Shown: positions 18,284 through 26,585 of the stretch, one piece after another | Position numbering within the stretch: the first letter of the stretch is position 1 | Layout: each line of letters begins with the position of its first letter | Assembly (NCBI RefSeq): GCF_025311495.1 | Contig: NZ_CP104398.1 | Span: 62,001 to 126,000, forward strand | Direction of reading: 5' to 3' | Length of the DNA: 64,000 bases | Origin: Limosilactobacillus oris | Lineage (GTDB): Bacteria; Bacillota; Bacilli; Lactobacillales; Lactobacillaceae | Notes under the pieces: model-generated | Databases searched by the model: none | What the model was told of the DNA's origin: nothing | The model's input: only the letters and a program-made list of their open reading frames with translations | Position numbers and translations under genes: made by a program

Positions 18284-18567
18284 TGTTCGAGTTAGTCTCC
18301 CGGCGTGCGCTGATTGTCCGGATTAATAGCAACCGGGTTATTCGGAGCTTGCGGCGGTACGGGCTGGTGCGCTACGTTTCCCGCCATATGCACTACGTGG
18401 TCCTGTACGTCAATCAGGACGAGGTGGAAACGGTGACTGACCGGTTAGAAAAGTTGCGGGCGGTACGTTATGTCAAGCCGTCTTACCGGCCAGACCTGGA
18501 CCCGACATTGACGGATTTAGAAATGAGTGGCGTTTATAAACTACATGATGAGGATGATAAGGAATGA
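18283..18567 (+). CDS. ylbG: YlbG family protein (UPF0298)
   Basis: 94-residue cytoplasmic protein of the UPF0298 family, a small alpha/beta domain of unknown function found beside rsmD and coaD in Bacilli. Recognised by the start FELVSRRALIVRINSNR, the central VSRHMHYVVLYVNQDE and VRYVKPSYRPDL near residue 65. It overlaps the ftsW stop by one base and rsmD by four, so the cluster is translated as one operon. A role with ribosome maturation is only suggested by the neighbours. Confidence 0.88.
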   Translation: MFELVSRRALIVRINSNRVIRSLRRYGLVRYVSRHMHYVVLYVNQDEVETVTDRLEKLRAVRYVKPSYRPDLDPTLTDLEMSGVYKLHDEDDKE

Positions 18568-19127
18568 GAATTGTTGCTGGTAAGTTCGGCGGCCGCCGGT
18601 TAAGCGCGGTCCCTGGGATGGCAACCCGGCCAACTACGGATAAGGTCAAGGAAGCCCTGTTTAACATTATTGGTCCTTACTTTGACGGTGGGACAAGTTT
18701 AGACCTGTTTGCGGGCAGTGGGGGACTCAGTATTGAGGCTGTTTCGCGTGGCGTGGACAATGCCGTCTTGGTGGACCGTCAGTATCAAGCAATCAAAACG
18801 ATTAAGAAAAATATTGCGGTGACCAAGCACCCTGAGCAATTTACTGTCTATAAGATGGACGCACAAAAGGCCCTGGGAATGCTTGCTAAGGAGGGGCAGC
18901 ATTTTCAGCTGGTATTCCTGGACCCCCCATACGCAAAACAGCAAATCGTCAAGGATATGACGGCAATGGCAGAACGGGAATTACTGGCTGACGGCGCCCT
19001 GGTGGTTGCTGAAACCGACCAGACCGCCCAGTTGCCAACTGCCGATTGGGCTGGTTTTAAATTTATTAAACAGCAGACCTACGGAATTACCGTATTAACT
19101 ATTTATCGTTACCAAAAGGAGTTGTAA
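18564..19127 (+). CDS. rsmD: 16S rRNA (guanine(966)-N2)-methyltransferase
   Basis: SAM-dependent methylation of G966 of 16S rRNA in the assembling 30S subunit. 187 residues. The N-terminal MRIVAGKFGGRRL and ATRPTTDKVKEALFNI are family signatures. The SAM loop is DLFAGSGGLSIEAVSRG, and the catalytic (D/N)PPY motif reads FLDPPYAK. ATGA overlap with ylbG; coaD starts three bases after its stop, the usual rsmD-coaD pairing. Confidence 0.95.
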   Translation: MRIVAGKFGGRRLSAVPGMATRPTTDKVKEALFNIIGPYFDGGTSLDLFAGSGGLSIEAVSRGVDNAVLVDRQYQAIKTIKKNIAVTKHPEQFTVYKMDAQKALGMLAKEGQHFQLVFLDPPYAKQQIVKDMTAMAERELLADGALVVAETDQTAQLPTADWAGFKFIKQQTYGITVLTIYRYQKEL

Positions 19128-19130
19128 CTT

Positions 19131-19652
19131 ATGAAAGTAGCATTATTTCCTGGAACATTTGACCCGTTGACCCTTGGACACCTAGACTTAATTAAGCGGG
19201 GGAGTGCCCTGTTTGATCAGTTAGCAGTTGCGGTGATGACTAACGAAAATAAGGACCCGTTGTTCTCGGTTGATGAACGGGTGGCCCAAGTTAAGGAAGC
19301 GGTGAGCGGACTGAGCAACGTTTCGGTGATTACTGCCGAAGGGCTGACTGTCGACCTGATGAATAAGATCGGGGCCGACTACTTGATGCGGGGACTGCGA
19401 AATACGGCCGATTTTCGTTATGAACGTGATATTTCAGCGATGAATAATTTCCTGGATGACCAGAGCGAAACGGTCTTTTTCCTTGCCAGACCGGAGTATC
19501 AGCACCTTTCAAGCAGCCTTCTCAAAGAGGTGACGGCAGCCGGGGGCGATATTTCCGCTTACTTACCAGCTAATATCAACAACGCCTTAAAGAAACGGCT
19601 AGAAGAACGTCAGCTAATGCAGGTGAAGAAAGACAATGAAAAGACAAGATAA
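19131..19652 (+). CDS. coaD: Phosphopantetheine adenylyltransferase
   Basis: Fourth step of coenzyme A synthesis: ATP plus 4'-phosphopantetheine to dephospho-CoA. 173 residues. The nucleotidyltransferase motif is FPGTFDPLTLGHLD, with MRGLRNTADFRYE and HLSSSLLKEV, the family's ISSTxVR-type loop with Ser/Leu substitutions common in lactobacilli. The 3' end overlaps the protease gene by 17 bases. Confidence 0.95.
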   Translation: MKVALFPGTFDPLTLGHLDLIKRGSALFDQLAVAVMTNENKDPLFSVDERVAQVKEAVSGLSNVSVITAEGLTVDLMNKIGADYLMRGLRNTADFRYERDISAMNNFLDDQSETVFFLARPEYQHLSSSLLKEVTAAGGDISAYLPANINNALKKRLEERQLMQVKKDNEKTR

Positions 19653-20685
19653 AAAAGTATCGCGTTGGATTGGGATTGCCCTGGCGGCAGTCCTTTTTAT
19701 CGCTTGGACACTCCTCTGGCCGCTAAACTCATACATTGAAGCGCCGGGCAGTGCTAGTAACTTACGTTCATTTGTTCAAGTCAAGGGACATCCGGACAAG
19801 GGCAAGGGGAGCTTTATGATTACGTCCGTAGCACTCCAGCAGGCCCGGCCGGCAACCTACGTGATGGCAAAATTAGTACCGTACATGTCGATTGAAAGTG
19901 CGGATGACGTTACCGGCGGGCAGAATAGCGCCACTTTTGACCGGGTCCAGAAGTTTTATATGCAAAGTTCGATTAACGAGGCGATTGCGGTGGCCTACCA
20001 GGCAGCCCACCAGCCGGTCAGCAAAAAATATTTGGGAATCTATGTTTTGCAGGTTCAGCCGAATTCCCAATTTAAGAAGGCCATCCGAGTGGGGGATACC
20101 ATTACTAAGGTCAACGGCCACCACTTTAACACGGCTCAGGGCTACCAAAAGTATATTGGCCGCCAGAAAGTGGGCACGCCATTGACGGTTACTTACCAGC
20201 GTGATGGTAAGACTCACACGACGACCCATAAGCTGGTTAAATTAACTGGCAGTCGTGCTGGGATTGGGATCATGCTGACTAATAATATGAAGGTGACGAC
20301 TAAGACACCCGTTAAGGTCAACCCGGGACAACTTGGCGGTCCGTCCGGCGGCTTAATGTTTACCCTGCAAATTTACCAGCAGATTAGCGGTCACGACCTG
20401 CAAAAGGGGCGTAAGATTGCGGGGACCGGAACCATTGACGCTAATGGTCAGGTGGGAGAAATCGGCGGTATTGACAAGAAGATTATTGCGGCCCATCGTG
20501 CTGGGGCAACGGTCTTCTTTGCGCCGTATGTTAAGCCAACAAAACTTCTCCTAAAATATGAAGACGGTCATCAGACCAACTACCAGTTAGCGAAGAAGAC
20601 GGCGAAAAAGTATGCACCGGGGATGAAAGTTGTACCGGTAACCAGTTTTAAGCAAGCTGTCCATTACCTAGAAACAACTGAATAA
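19636..20685 (+). CDS. SepM-like membrane serine protease (PDZ and Lon-type domains)
   Basis: 349 residues. An N-terminal membrane anchor (about 13-30, GIALAAVLFIAWTLLWPL) is followed by an extracellular part with a PDZ domain (about 130-200, QPNSQFKKAIRVGDTITKVN) and a C-terminal Lon-like proteolytic domain. The Ser of the Ser-Lys dyad is in GGPSGGLMF and the Lys in IDKKIIAAHRAGA. In streptococci SepM trims competence or bacteriocin pheromones at the cell surface; here the substrate is unknown. It overlaps coaD by 17 bases and is closed by a strong terminator before comEA, so it is not obviously co-transcribed with competence genes. Confidence 0.88.
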   Translation: MKRQDKKVSRWIGIALAAVLFIAWTLLWPLNSYIEAPGSASNLRSFVQVKGHPDKGKGSFMITSVALQQARPATYVMAKLVPYMSIESADDVTGGQNSATFDRVQKFYMQSSINEAIAVAYQAAHQPVSKKYLGIYVLQVQPNSQFKKAIRVGDTITKVNGHHFNTAQGYQKYIGRQKVGTPLTVTYQRDGKTHTTTHKLVKLTGSRAGIGIMLTNNMKVTTKTPVKVNPGQLGGPSGGLMFTLQIYQQISGHDLQKGRKIAGTGTIDANGQVGEIGGIDKKIIAAHRAGATVFFAPYVKPTKLLLKYEDGHQTNYQLAKKTAKKYAPGMKVVPVTSFKQAVHYLETTE

Positions 20686-20690
20686 AGTAA

Positions 20691-20729
20691 AAAATCCATG
20701 GTTATAAAAAACGTAACCATGGATTTTTT
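20691..20729 (+). terminator. Terminator between the SepM-like gene and comEA
   Basis: A perfect 14-pair stem AAAATCCATGGTTA/TAACCATGGATTTT with T-run. The sequence is nearly symmetric, so it could act in both directions. Confidence 0.9.
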
Positions 20730-20758
20730 GCGTATTTAAATAACAGGAGGGGAGATAG

Positions 20759-21394
20759 ATGGAAAAATTTAAGGAACTATGGGCGCTGTATCGCTATCAG
20801 ATAATTGCTGGGACGGCAGCCTTACTTGCGGCGATCGCACTGCTTGCATACCGGACCGTCAAACCCGCTCCCAGCGCGGAGCCGGCCGGCCTCTCGTCGG
20901 CAGCGAGCTCAGCACTTGTGAGTAGTGATGCTAGTAAGGTGAGTAATCGGTCGCCGGCTCGTGTCTGTGTGGATGTTAAGGGGGCAGTCCAAAAGCCAGG
21001 AGTGTATTATTTTAAGCGCGGAGCACGGATTCAGGAGGCAATTCGGGCAGCGGGTGGAGCGTTGCCGAATGCTGCGATGAAGGACGTGAACCTCGCTAAG
21101 GAACTGGCCGACCAGCAGATAATCTATATCCCGGCGGAGGGCGAACAGGTAGCAAACCAAGCACCAGCAGGCCCGGCCGCCGCTGACCCAGTGACGGGGA
21201 AGGCGCCGGTCAACCTCAATACAGCCACTAAGGAACAGCTCTGTCAAATTACCGGAATTGGTGATAAAAAGGCAGATTTAATATTAGAGTACCGTCAACA
21301 GCACGGGCAGTTTAAAACCGTGGATGAATTGATGCAGGTTTCAGGGTTTGGCGAAAAGACCGTTGCTAAGATTAAAGAACAAGTCGCCGTCTAA
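20759..21394 (+). CDS. comEA: Competence DNA-binding receptor ComEA
   Basis: Membrane-anchored double-stranded DNA receptor of the transformation machinery. 211 residues: one membrane helix (about 13-30), a Ser/Ala-rich linker, a SLBB domain (about 70-130, VDVKGAVQKPGVYYF) and a tandem helix-hairpin-helix DNA-binding domain at the C-terminus (VNLNTATKEQLCQITGIG and VSGFGEKTVAKIKE). AGGAGG precedes ATG 20759. It is followed by comEB from a separate candidate promoter. The complete domain set suggests an intact DNA-uptake gene. Confidence 0.94.
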   Translation: MEKFKELWALYRYQIIAGTAALLAAIALLAYRTVKPAPSAEPAGLSSAASSALVSSDASKVSNRSPARVCVDVKGAVQKPGVYYFKRGARIQEAIRAAGGALPNAAMKDVNLAKELADQQIIYIPAEGEQVANQAPAGPAAADPVTGKAPVNLNTATKEQLCQITGIGDKKADLILEYRQQHGQFKTVDELMQVSGFGEKTVAKIKEQVAV

Positions 21395-21398
21395 ACAT

Positions 21399-21426
21399 TT
21401 GGCAGTTCATCATTATTTGCTATACT
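21399..21426 (+). promoter_or_regulatory. Candidate comEB promoter
   Basis: TTGGCA (21399-21404), 16-base spacer, TATACT (21421-21426), just downstream of comEA. No ComK or ComX box was recognised. Confidence 0.5.
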
Positions 21427-21451
21427 AAACTTAACGCAAGGGAGTGATTAG

Positions 21452-21943
21452 ATGAAAAAACGAATTGATTGGGATCAGTATTTCATGGTCCAGGCTGCAC
21501 TACTGGCCTCGCGGAGTACCTGTAAGCGGCTTTCGGTCGGTGCTGTCCTCGTCCGGGATAAACGGATTATTGCCGGTGGCTACAATGGGGCTGTTTCTGG
21601 CGATGATCACTGCATCGACGAAGGCTGTTACCTGCGTGATGGACACTGTGTTCGGACGATTCACGCCGAAATGAACGCTATTTTACAATGTGCTCGTTTT
21701 GGAATGTCAACGGACGGAGCCAGCCTTTACGTGACTGATTTCCCATGCTTACAGTGCACAAAGAGTCTATTGCAGGCAGGAATTAAGGAAATTAATTATA
21801 TCCGCAATTACCATAATGATGACTATGCAATGAAGCTGATTAAACTTAAAAATGTTCGTTTGCGCCAAATCAATTTAGACCAAGATATTTTAGACCAAGT
21901 CCACCTGGATCAGTATATCGATCCGCAGGTGGCCCATAAATAA
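21452..21943 (+). CDS. comEB: ComE operon protein 2, dCMP deaminase family
   Basis: Zinc deaminase converting dCMP to dUMP for thymidylate synthesis; its place in competence operons is conserved, but it is not needed for DNA uptake in Bacillus. 163 residues. Zinc and proton-shuttle motifs are TIHAEMNAIL and FPCLQCTKSL, with a further Cys/His cluster DHCIDEGC. The C-terminal 30 residues carry a run of repeated LDQ/ILDQVHLDQ units. The TAA stop is immediately followed, in the same frame, by the comEC coding region. Confidence 0.93.
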   Translation: MKKRIDWDQYFMVQAALLASRSTCKRLSVGAVLVRDKRIIAGGYNGAVSGDDHCIDEGCYLRDGHCVRTIHAEMNAILQCARFGMSTDGASLYVTDFPCLQCTKSLLQAGIKEINYIRNYHNDDYAMKLIKLKNVRLRQINLDQDILDQVHLDQYIDPQVAHK

Positions 21944-24217
21944 ATTCGCCATTACTGGGTCTTTCCGGCGTTATTTGCCGGACTCCTGGCAACGGTTCTG
22001 ATCTGCCCACGACCGGCGCTATTACTGCTAACAGCTTGGATGCTGTGGCGGATTATGAGCCTTGCTCAACCGCGGGTCTTAGTGGTAACGGCTCTAGTAG
22101 CAGGTGTGATTGTAGGGGGAGTGGCGATTAACCGCCAGTGGGCCGCTCAGCAACGGTTAACGCGGGCAGCGGCGGTCCAGCAGACGTTGCTGGTAATGCC
22201 GGATGACGTCCATATTAACGGCAGCCTGGTAACGCTGACGGCTCGGGACCAACAGTCGCAAGCCAAGGAAACCGTAATATTAAGGGCTCGCGAACCAGCA
22301 GAACTGCGCCGGCTAAGGATGGTTGACCATCCAGCATTATGGCAAGTTACAGGGACCTTGCAGCCACTGGTACCGGCGACTAATGACCAGCAGTTTGATC
22401 GCCGCTTTTACTTTCAGCAGCACCACATCTATAACGAATTACGGGTTAAGGAGCTCGGGAAGGTTCACCCCCAGACAATTAGGGGATGGCGGTCGTTATG
22501 TCACGTCATTCGTTACCGGCTAATTGGATATTTTAAGACAATGCCCCAGCCATTAGGAGCATACTGTCAGCAACTACTGGTTGGCGACAACAGCGCTGGT
22601 GATCACGCTTTGACTTTAGCGGTAAAAAGGCTTGGAATAATCCATTTGTTCTGCATTTCGGGGATGCACATTATCCTGTTGACCGGCCTGACGCGCCTAA
22701 TAGGGAGCTATCTGTGCTTGGAACGGGAAAAGATTGACTGGATACTGGTCATTGGGCTGCCATTTTACTTGATTATTGGTGGCGGTTCGACCAGTTTGAT
22801 TCGGGCAGTAATTATGGCGGAAGTAACGCTGGGCCAGCGGCTGTTTAAAATGGACGCGCTTGATGGCTGGGCAATCAGTCTAATCGCCGGCTTGCTCTGG
22901 AACCCGTACCTGTTGTTTAACCTCGGTGGTCAGCTCAGCTACTTGCTGTCGCTGATTCTCCAGGTATTGACGGGGGAAGAGGGGGAGCTGAAGCGCTGCT
23001 GGTTGTTGGGGCTTCTCAGCCTCCCTGCGATTCTCAGCCGAACTTTTGAATTTCACCTGCTAAGCCTGGTTGCCAGCTATGTCATGATTCCGCTATTCTC
23101 GTTATTTGTTTTTCCGCTGGTAGTATTTAGCGCCATGTCGTACCACTTCTTCCCGGTCTTGGGCGGACTTGTCAATGCTTTGCTCAGCGGCTTTCAAATT
23201 GTCCTTTTCTGGCTGGCTTCCCTTCCCGGTGAAATTCACTTTGGCAAGCCACCGCTGTGCTTTGCATTGCTGCTCTTTTTGGCGACCCTGTGGCTCCTCC
23301 AACGGCCACGACGAGCCCGCTACGTAGTCTTATTTTTGCTATATTTCTGTTGCTTCCTGCAAATTCACTACCCACCCTTTGGTGAGGTCATTTTTACAGA
23401 TATTGGGCAGGGAGACAGTATTATTATTCGAACACCGTTTAACCGGCAGGTTTTGCTGATTGATACTGGTGGGAAGGTTCAGTTTAACCAGCCCCGCTGG
23501 GCTCAGGTAGAAAGTCATACCAATCTTGCTGAACAGACTAGCATTAACTACTTAAAAAGTCGTGGTATTTCCCAGATTGATATGGTTTATTTAAGCCACC
23601 ATGATGCAGACCACATTGGTTATTTACCGTCAGTATTGAAGACGATGACCGTTAGGCAGATCGTGGTTCCAGCCGGAATGGAAAAACAGCCGGCGTTATT
23701 AAAACGGTTGGCGGCCCAGCAATATCGCGGGAAATTAATCGCGGTTACTGATCAGGTGCAACTACCAAATCAGTGCTTGCAAATTGTCCACCCCTTTACT
23801 TCGGGGGAGGCAAAGAATGAAGACTCAGTAGTACTAACAGGACGGTTCGGTGGGCAAGACTTTCTCTTTACCGGCGACCTTGACCGGACTGGTGAACTGG
23901 CGGTTATGGCTAAGTATCCAAACTTGCGCGCCACCGTACTCAAGCTGGGGCATCATGGCAGCAAGACGGCTAGTGATCCACGCTTCTTGCGGCAGCTGGG
24001 TGTAAAAACAGCGATTATCTCTGCCGGGCGGTTTAATCGTTATCACCACCCGAGTGACGAGGTGGTGGCTGAATTGAAGCGGGCCCGGATTGCGGCCCTT
24101 TCCACTCAGCAGTACGGAATGATAAAATATCATTATTACGGTGACAAGGGTTACTGGCAGACGACATTAAAGGGGGATGAACTTCGGTGGATGTTACCGA
24201 ACTCGTTAAACAACTAA
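21944..24217 (+). CDS. comEC: Competence DNA-translocation channel ComEC
   Basis: Forms the membrane channel for single-stranded DNA uptake. The first ATG is 22040 (725 residues), but the same frame is open back to the comEB stop. The upstream codons read HYWVFPALFAGLLATVLIC, a credible first membrane segment. I therefore infer a start near ATT 21944 (757 residues), 11 bases after AGGTGG. Domains: N-terminal soluble OB-type region, the competence membrane domain (about residues 220-470, many hydrophobic helices), and a metallo-beta-lactamase-like C-terminal domain with YLSHHDADHIGYL. It overlaps holA by 31 bases. The frame is intact. Confidence 0.88.
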   Translation: MRHYWVFPALFAGLLATVLICPRPALLLLTAWMLWRIMSLAQPRVLVVTALVAGVIVGGVAINRQWAAQQRLTRAAAVQQTLLVMPDDVHINGSLVTLTARDQQSQAKETVILRAREPAELRRLRMVDHPALWQVTGTLQPLVPATNDQQFDRRFYFQQHHIYNELRVKELGKVHPQTIRGWRSLCHVIRYRLIGYFKTMPQPLGAYCQQLLVGDNSAGDHALTLAVKRLGIIHLFCISGMHIILLTGLTRLIGSYLCLEREKIDWILVIGLPFYLIIGGGSTSLIRAVIMAEVTLGQRLFKMDALDGWAISLIAGLLWNPYLLFNLGGQLSYLLSLILQVLTGEEGELKRCWLLGLLSLPAILSRTFEFHLLSLVASYVMIPLFSLFVFPLVVFSAMSYHFFPVLGGLVNALLSGFQIVLFWLASLPGEIHFGKPPLCFALLLFLATLWLLQRPRRARYVVLFLLYFCCFLQIHYPPFGEVIFTDIGQGDSIIIRTPFNRQVLLIDTGGKVQFNQPRWAQVESHTNLAEQTSINYLKSRGISQIDMVYLSHHDADHIGYLPSVLKTMTVRQIVVPAGMEKQPALLKRLAAQQYRGKLIAVTDQVQLPNQCLQIVHPFTSGEAKNEDSVVLTGRFGGQDFLFTGDLDRTGELAVMAKYPNLRATVLKLGHHGSKTASDPRFLRQLGVKTAIISAGRFNRYHHPSDEVVAELKRARIAALSTQQYGMIKYHYYGDKGYWQTTLKGDELRWMLPNSLNN

Positions 24218-25209
24218 AAGAAAAAACGCCGGCGCTGGTATACCTGGTGCTCGGCACCCAGCAGGTGTTACAGGAAAAGGCGTTGACCGCTTTTTTGTCA
24301 TTGATTCCTGAAGAGCAGCAGGTCATGAACGTCGGCCGCTATGACATGGAAGTTACCCCAGTTGCGAGTGCACTGGACGATGCAGTGTCAGCACCGTTTT
24401 TTGGTGAACGCCGGCTTGTAATCATTAACAAACCTTATTTTCTAACAAATGAAAAAAGGGGTGGGAAGGTAGACCATGATTTATCGGCAGTGATTAAATA
24501 TCTCCACCATCCGGAACCAACAACCACGCTTGTTTTTCTCGCTCCGTATGAGAAACTGGACGGGCGAAAAAAACTTGTTAAGGAACTGAAAAAGGTGGCG
24601 GTGAATGTCAGTGCGGCTCCCTTGGATGAACGCAGTGCCCGTCAGCAGGTTGAAGGACAGTTGCGCCAAGCCGGGTTTACTATTGACGATGCAGCTCTTG
24701 AATTGTTGGTTCAGCGGACAAATGCTGATTACGGGTTAATGGTCGCTAACGTGGCTAAACTGGAGATTTTGGCTTACCAGGATAAGCATATTACCGCACC
24801 AATGGTTCAAGCATTGGTGCCGCAGTCATTGGATGACAACGTGTTCGACTTGGTGACCGCAGTTCTCCGCCGGGACCAGCCACGGTCGTTAGAACTCTAC
24901 CAACAGTTGCTTGCTAGCCAAAAGCAGCCTTTGCAGATCAATGCAGTTCTCGTGAGCCAGTTTCGCTTATTAATCCAGTTAAAAGTACTGGTTAACCATG
25001 GCCTGAGCCAGGGGAGTATTGCTAGTAAACTTAACGTTCACCCTTACCGGGTCAAGCTGGGCCTCCGAACGGTTCGCCAATTTTCCCTTGAGCGGTTGGC
25101 AAACGCGTATCTCGGGTTGGTCAAAATCGAGCAAAACCTCAAAACGACCCAACGGGATCCGGAATTGCTTTTTCAACTATTTATGCTCCAATATGCTCGG
25201 CAAAGGTGA
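24187..25209 (+). CDS. holA: DNA polymerase III subunit delta
   Basis: Clamp-loader subunit that opens the beta sliding clamp. 340 residues starting at GTG 24187 inside the end of comEC, with GGGGGATGAA as ribosome site. The pattern fits HolA: VYLVLGTQQVLQEKAL near the N-terminus, a beta-interaction region ADYGLMVANVAKLE, and a collar domain with LLASQKQPLQINAVLVSQFR and LKTTQRDPELLFQLFML. comEC-holA-rpsT order is conserved in lactobacilli. It is likely co-transcribed with comEB and comEC. Confidence 0.92.
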   Translation: MDVTELVKQLKEKTPALVYLVLGTQQVLQEKALTAFLSLIPEEQQVMNVGRYDMEVTPVASALDDAVSAPFFGERRLVIINKPYFLTNEKRGGKVDHDLSAVIKYLHHPEPTTTLVFLAPYEKLDGRKKLVKELKKVAVNVSAAPLDERSARQQVEGQLRQAGFTIDDAALELLVQRTNADYGLMVANVAKLEILAYQDKHITAPMVQALVPQSLDDNVFDLVTAVLRRDQPRSLELYQQLLASQKQPLQINAVLVSQFRLLIQLKVLVNHGLSQGSIASKLNVHPYRVKLGLRTVRQFSLERLANAYLGLVKIEQNLKTTQRDPELLFQLFMLQYARQR

Positions 25210-25324
25210 GGCTTTCACGTGAGGGGCCTGGCAAGGGAGAACATTGCTGGTTCGATAGCGCGGGACTTGCCAGACGATTTGAAATAGTGAGAAGCAGTCA
25301 GCCCGATAAGGCGGATGACTAGCC

Positions 25325-25510
25325 TATGGTTATTTTGCACATTATCACAGTAGTAAGCGGCTGAAAATCAATGCAGTAGGTAGCTGGCAGGTCAGATGTT
25401 GATAAAGCAGCGTGGCCAACCACAATCGTCTTGCTAGCCAGCTACTGGCTTACGGCAGCATTAGCTTTAAAATAACGAAGAGGCTGGGAATATTTTCCAG
25501 CCTCTTTTTG
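25325..25510 (-). repeat. Dispersed intergenic repeat, copy B
   Basis: Two half-copies face each other. The left arm is GCAGTAGGTAGCTGGCAGG (25373-25391). The right arm, read on the - strand, runs CCAGCCTCTTCGTTATTTTAAAGC and ends in CAGTAGCTGGC (25437-25450 on +). The arms pair imperfectly, and the outer end of the right arm is the terminator. Confidence 0.6.
25485..25509 (+). terminator. Terminator for the comE/holA transcript
   Basis: GAGGCTGGGAA pairs with TTCCAGCCTC around TATT, followed by TTTTTG. Confidence 0.85.
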
Positions 25511-25523
25511 TATGTTTGTAAGA

Positions 25524-25554
25524 AAGAAAAAAGGCAACTAGGATAAGTTGCCTT
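25524..25554 (-). terminator. Terminator of rpsT
   Basis: On the - strand GGCAACT pairs with AGTTGCC around TATCCT, followed by TTTTTTC. Confidence 0.88.
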
Positions 25555-25565
25555 CTTGAACCTCA

Positions 25566-25820
25566 TTACTTGTGGTAACGAGCTGACAGACGAGACTTAT
25601 CCCGTGCTGCTTTGTTAGCCTTGATAAGGCCCTTTGAGTGGGCACGGTCGATTGCTGAAATAGCATCCTTGTATAACTTTTCAAGGTCGCCTTCACCAGC
25701 AAGCTTAGCCTTGTCGAACTTCTTGATTGCAGTCCGCATGTGACTTAATTGGGAAGCGTTCCGTGCTTCGGCCTTTGCACTAGTCTTAACACGTTCGATC
25801 GCTGATTTGATGATTGGCAT
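25566..25820 (-). CDS. rpsT: Ribosomal protein S20
   Basis: Primary-binding protein of the 30S subunit, 84 residues, basic and helical. It starts [20 protein letters not shown] and contains [12 protein letters not shown] and [17 protein letters not shown], all typical of S20. ATG 25820 is preferred to GTG 25829 because GGAGG lies eight bases upstream of the ATG and overlaps the GTG. It is divergent from rpsO, monocistronic, with its own promoter (25875-25903) and terminator. Confidence 0.96.
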   Translation of the reverse strand: MPIIKSAIERVKTSAKAEARNASQLSHMRTAIKKFDKAKLAGEGDLEKLYKDAISAIDRAHSKGLIKANKAARDKSRLSARYHK

Positions 25821-25874
25821 AACTTTCACCTCCGTTATCCGGTATTCAGTTGACCAGAATTTTCAACATTTGTC

Positions 25875-25903
25875 ATTATACAAAAGACTGGCCAGCATTG
25901 CAA
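25875..25903 (-). promoter_or_regulatory. rpsT promoter
   Basis: Read on the - strand: -35 TTGCAA (25898-25903), 17 bases, -10 TATAAT (25875-25880). Confidence 0.8.
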
Positions 25904-25941
25904 TAGTTTCACGGTAATAGGATTTTCGGGACGGGAAAGAG

Positions 25942-25970
25942 TTGCAAAATGAGTTGAAATACCTTATATT
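25942..25970 (+). promoter_or_regulatory. rpsO promoter
   Basis: -35 TTGCAA (25942-25947), 17 bases, -10 TATATT (25965-25970). It is back-to-back with the rpsT promoter and gives a transcript with a leader of about 100 bases. Confidence 0.8.
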
Positions 25971-25977
25971 ATTAAAG

Positions 25978-26055
25978 GTCGCAAGTGCGACGGTGCCTCT
26001 TCTCAGTTTGGCGATCCTCACCGACGCCATACTTAGAACTAGGCAGACTTATTAA
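25978..26055 (+). promoter_or_regulatory. Structured rpsO mRNA leader (probable S15 autoregulation)
   Basis: A small stem GTCGC-AAGT-GCGAC starts at 25978. A closing stem TGCCT (25994-25998)/AGGCA (26041-26045) then encloses TGGCG (26009-26013)/CGCCA (26025-26029). In several bacterial lineages S15 represses its own mRNA through such leaders. That S15 binds this one is inferred. Confidence 0.6.
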
Positions 26056-26076
26056 TTGAAAGGTGGGAAATTGATC

Positions 26077-26346
26077 ATGGCTCTTTCAAAAGAACGTAAA
26101 GATCAAATCATTAAGCAATTCGCAACTCACGAAGGTGACACTGGTTCTACTCAAGTTCAAGTCGCTGTATTAACTGCTGACATTAACGAACTGAACGAAC
26201 ACCTTCGCACGCACAAGCATGATTACCACTCACAACGTGGTTTGATGAAGAAGATTGGTCACCGGCGGAACCTGTTGGCTTACCTGCGGCGCACTGACCT
26301 TCCTGCTTACCGTGAATTGATTAAGGAATTAGGATTACGGCGGTAA
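26077..26346 (+). CDS. rpsO: Ribosomal protein S15
   Basis: 30S protein binding the central domain of 16S rRNA, 89 residues. Start [20 protein letters not shown], signature [21 protein letters not shown] and [22 protein letters not shown] 26077 is supported by AAAGGTGGG nine bases upstream; a TTG at 26056 is in frame but has no ribosome site. Followed by a terminator, then RNase J2; rpsO next to an RNase J gene is usual in lactobacilli. Confidence 0.97.
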   Translation: MALSKERKDQIIKQFATHEGDTGSTQVQVAVLTADINELNEHLRTHKHDYHSQRGLMKKIGHRRNLLAYLRRTDLPAYRELIKELGLRR

Positions 26347-26360
26347 TTTTATTTCCGCAA

Positions 26361-26388
26361 AGAGGCTGGGGAAATCCCCCGGCCTTTT
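26361..26388 (+). terminator. Terminator of rpsO
   Basis: GAGGCTGGGG pairs with CCCCCGGCC around AAAT, then TTTTATTG. Confidence 0.8.
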
Positions 26389-26585
26389 ATTGTTTAAAAA
26401 TAGATCAAGGGCGGGGAAGCCCGTTAAGATTGTTTCGCGACGGCCCTCCGTGTGTGGGCCAAAGTTAGGCCAGCTGGTTCGTGGCACCACCTTTGGCAAT
26501 TCGTGTTAAGGAGGTAAATGTTGATTTGTCAGCGCATGACCTGCCAGCCAGCTACTGCACTGGTGCATTATTCTTGAAAATAGCT

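Larger units (their letters stand above)
25210..25565. other. 356-base intergenic region, holA to rpsT
   Basis: No gene is supported. From left to right: CTGGCAAG at 25228 pairing with CTTGCCAG at 25265, a hairpin AGTCAGCC/GGCGGATGACT at 25297-25320, repeat copy B (25325-25510) ending in a GAGGCTGGGA terminator, and the - strand rpsT terminator. Confidence 0.6.

Noticed and set aside
25210-25565. CRISPR or tandem-repeat array suspected from repeated GCTGGC strings
   Set aside because: The units are inverted and unevenly spaced, with no regular spacers and no cas genes nearby.
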